Of a DNA stretch of 15,653 bases, positions 14,301 through 15,653 are shown in pieces. Position numbers and translations under genes: made by a program. A model generated the notes under the pieces. The model saw only the letters and a list, made by a program, of their open reading frames with translations. It did not search any database and was not told where the DNA came from. Where the stretch lies: assembly GCA_018457305.1 (NCBI GenBank), contig JAGYHM010000016.1:1-15653 (forward strand), given 5' to 3'. The number at the start of each line of letters is the position of its first letter. Within the stretch, counting starts at the first letter, position 1. The stretch comes from Fusobacterium sp. GTDB taxonomy: Bacteria; Fusobacteriota; Fusobacteriia; Fusobacteriales; Fusobacteriaceae.

Positions 14301-15653
14301 TCCTAATTATTTTGGTGCAATGAAAATTTTTGTTGTTGCTGTTGCAGATGATAAATTTGGAAGTACAGAAAAAGAATTAACTATAAAAGCTCCAGTAGTT
14401 GTTGAAGCATCTGCTCCAAGAGTAATAAAAGTTGGAGATAAATTCTCAATTCCGATTACACTTTTTCCGATAGAAGATAATTTAGGAAATGGAAAACTTA
14501 GTGTGAAATATGAGGGACAAGATTTTGTTAGAGATATTAAGTGGGGAGATAAAGAAAATCAAAAATTATTTTTTGAACTTTCAGCTCCTGAAAAAGTTGG
14601 AGAAACTAAAATAGAAATTTCTTATAAATCAGAAAAATATAATTTTAAAGATGAGATTAACTTAAATGTTGATAGCTCTTTCCCAGAGCAATATATCAGT
14701 GAAAATAAAATTTTAAAAGCAGGAGAAGAATTTAAAATAAATTCAGAAGATTTTAAAGATTTTATAAGTGGAAGCCTTAACGGACAATTAAGTTTATCTA
14801 GTTATAAAATTTTAGGTTTGAATAAAGTTATAGCTTCACTTTTAGATTACCCTTATATTTGCTTGGAACAGACAACTTCTAAGGCAAGAGCTATGCTTGC
14901 TATTTCTAAACTTTCAAATAATAAAAAAGAGTTGAACACAGCAAGAACAACATTAAATACAATAATTAAAAAATTATTTAATAATTATCAACTTCAAAAC
15001 GGAGGTTTTACTTATTGGCCGGGAAATACTTATGTAAATAATAAATACAGCATAGGACTAATAGAATTTTTATTTGAAGCGAAGAAACAAGGTTATTATA
15101 TTCCAGAGCAAATGTATAATTTATCTGTAAATTATTTGAAAAATCTTTTAAACAGCACAGATATAACAATAGAGAATAAAGTAGATATTTTATATAACTT
15201 AGCCTTTATAGGAGAAGCAAATATTTCAGAGATGAATATTATTTTTGATAAAGACTATCATCATTTACCTCTTGCTAGTAAGTGGAAATTATTAGACACT
15301 TATAATTATATTGGGGAAAATTCTTTTGCAAAGAAAGAAGCAGATAAATTAGCAAAAGATAATTCTCATAATATTTATGGAGATAGTTTAATTTTAAAAT
15401 CTTATAAATCTATCTATGGAAAAACTAATGAAAAATTATTTGATAATTTATTGGTGGCTATAAAAAATAATGAGGGGATACCGACATATATACAGGCTTC
15501 AATAGTTGAGGCTATCTCTAAAAATATTGATGACACTGAAAGAAAAGATTTAGCATTTGAAATAATAGTTGACAGTGAAGTTAAAAATTATTCTTTAGAA
15601 AATGGACAGTTTAATTTTGAAGAAATAAATAATATTTTAAAAGAAAAGAAAAA
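11323..15653 (+). CDS. alpha-2-macroglobulin family lipoprotein (3' end beyond window)
   Basis: The frame is open for 1443 codons from the ATG at 11323 to the window edge; I checked it at several points without finding a break. The N-terminus is a lipoprotein signal: a basic start, a hydrophobic core and SFTA-C with lipid-modified Cys25. Lys at +2 suggests outer-membrane sorting, where the Lol rule applies. A Glu/Lys-rich linker follows (about 26-55), then macroglobulin-type domains. YTDKGYYRPGDE (about 403-414) is the typical YTDRGxYRPGE block. YPYICLEQTTS carries the thioester CLEQ at residues 1180-1183, the same tetrapeptide as in E. coli YfhM. Such periplasmic proteins trap proteases covalently, and in many bacteria they pair with PBP1c. 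The usual length near 1650 implies about 200 residues lie beyond. The start overlaps the recQ stop (ATGA). Confidence 0.93.
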   Translation, partial: MKNIKNYKVFLKIFLLIFVLSFTACKEETKNKVEKENQKIEKVEEVEEVKLEVNQNFHSKNEQELYINTVAFNNNAHIVAVFSKELDKNQNFREKIALNPEVENLKIETYGNKIILKGNFEKEREYFLTFDKNILDINEKSLNDSYNFSNLYVKKKEPNLSFSSEASILPSLNNKRINFTSTNIKKVKLEVIKVYMNNITDFLKVSSNNFGNTTEEYKENLGDIIFSKEYNLEMKADELIKNSIDLSSVIDKKGIYHIKLYVDDEKNIDYDEEKYGYINFYEWFDGKRIYAKAEKNIILSDLGVLASSNENKLNLQTININNLEKMENTKLEFINKKNQLIEEGQTNSNGEYKSKSNLDDIYYVLAKKNEEFNILYLNKSLINYSDFDIGGLTETSDFRIFTYTDKGYYRPGDEIFISLIARNKNKNIEETHPFTYTFTSPNGVDKIKEATVKNSKNGFYTFKINSDINDETGAWNLKIKFGDKEINKNIFIDAEAPNRIAIDIEDKIYTKENLDEEQNIAVDVFAKYLTGAKASGNKTSYSVSAYRKNIKSKKYKNYVFNNPTAEFSFRSLNLNGNLNEEGKENIKISIPKHLQKFSFDIFISANVLDTNGRYSTENKKISFENSNDIIGLKKIEKDNGKVLVKFLVLNPKTDKLVEGKKIKYRLFNQKYNWWYDSYNNNENYIKNSLDTSIIDEGTYVSSSEEKLIELSNLEEGINFLELEDEETGISSGIFIYNFSYGEKAKNGMENLNISLDKEKYNVGDVAKVKFNGTAGAKALISIEKNGKILKEYWKNLEQKNNEELIQIEKEFSPNAYVNVSVFQKYKDKENDRPLRLYGTVPLIVYDKEKELNIEIDSKSEVEPLSSYKLKISNKEKQKMYFQYYLVDEGVLRITDYKLPEPLKFFYGKEAKLVKNYDNFSNIIEKYSNDNVRNYLTTGGGEYATLSAPASLKRKALTGNMDLQGKAKRFKNISIVSEILETDENGFAEVNIKIPNYFGAMKIFVVAVADDKFGSTEKELTIKAPVVVEASAPRVIKVGDKFSIPITLFPIEDNLGNGKLSVKYEGQDFVRDIKWGDKENQKLFFELSAPEKVGETKIEISYKSEKYNFKDEINLNVDSSFPEQYISENKILKAGEEFKINSEDFKDFISGSLNGQLSLSSYKILGLNKVIASLLDYPYICLEQTTSKARAMLAISKLSNNKKELNTARTTLNTIIKKLFNNYQLQNGGFTYWPGNTYVNNKYSIGLIEFLFEAKKQGYYIPEQMYNLSVNYLKNLLNSTDITIENKVDILYNLAFIGEANISEMNIIFDKDYHHLPLASKWKLLDTYNYIGENSFAKKEADKLAKDNSHNIYGDSLILKSYKSIYGKTNEKLFDNLLVAIKNNEGIPTYIQASIVEAISKNIDDTERKDLAFEIIVDSEVKNYSLENGQFNFEEINNILKEKK

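Noticed and set aside
1..15653. CRISPR array, tRNA, rRNA or insertion sequence
   Set aside because: I found no regularly spaced direct repeats, cloverleaf, rRNA-like sequence or transposase. The repeats present are isolated hairpin elements.

Overview
The window is very AT-rich (only roughly a quarter G+C by eye). Genes have purine-rich Shine-Dalgarno sites, A/T-ending codons and Lys/Ile/Asn/Glu-heavy proteins. Every gene I accept lies on the + strand. The combination of a lipoprotein alpha-2-macroglobulin, a short DprA, RecQ, a C69 dipeptidase and GC-rich intergenic hairpin repeats suggests a member of Fusobacteriota, perhaps Leptotrichia or a relative. That placement is inference from style and gene content; no marker gene is present.

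Region 1 (1-390): the possible last codons of an upstream gene, then a GC-rich mosaic repeat (copy A) ending in a terminator-like hairpin. After it comes a strong promoter whose -35/-10 spacer holds a run of ten G, which looks like a phase-variation switch.

Region 2 (392-3162): a tight five-gene operon driven by that promoter. It encodes a small two-helix membrane protein resembling the Imm17 family, a 67-residue zinc ribbon, a 255-residue helical protein with a central zinc ribbon, an acidic DUF6620-like protein with an internal repeat, and an SPFH/YdjI-like protein with a C-terminal SHOCT segment. A clean terminator closes it. I consider this the most interesting system here: a switchable membrane-associated scaffold module of unknown function.

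Region 3 (3163-5204): a monocistronic C69 dipeptidase (pepD) with its own promoter and terminator, followed by mosaic repeat copy B. Copies A and B are each built from two inverted units, like BIMEs.

Region 4 (5205-7690): two unrecognised cytoplasmic proteins in tandem, a terminator, then a compact dprA. A hairpin and a 54+21+54 nt foldback element fill the gap that follows.

Region 5 (7889-15653): three small membrane proteins, two with the same architecture. They are followed by recQ, whose stop codon overlaps the start of a large alpha-2-macroglobulin lipoprotein. That lipoprotein carries a CLEQ thioester motif and runs off the right edge. The spacing suggests one long transcription unit.
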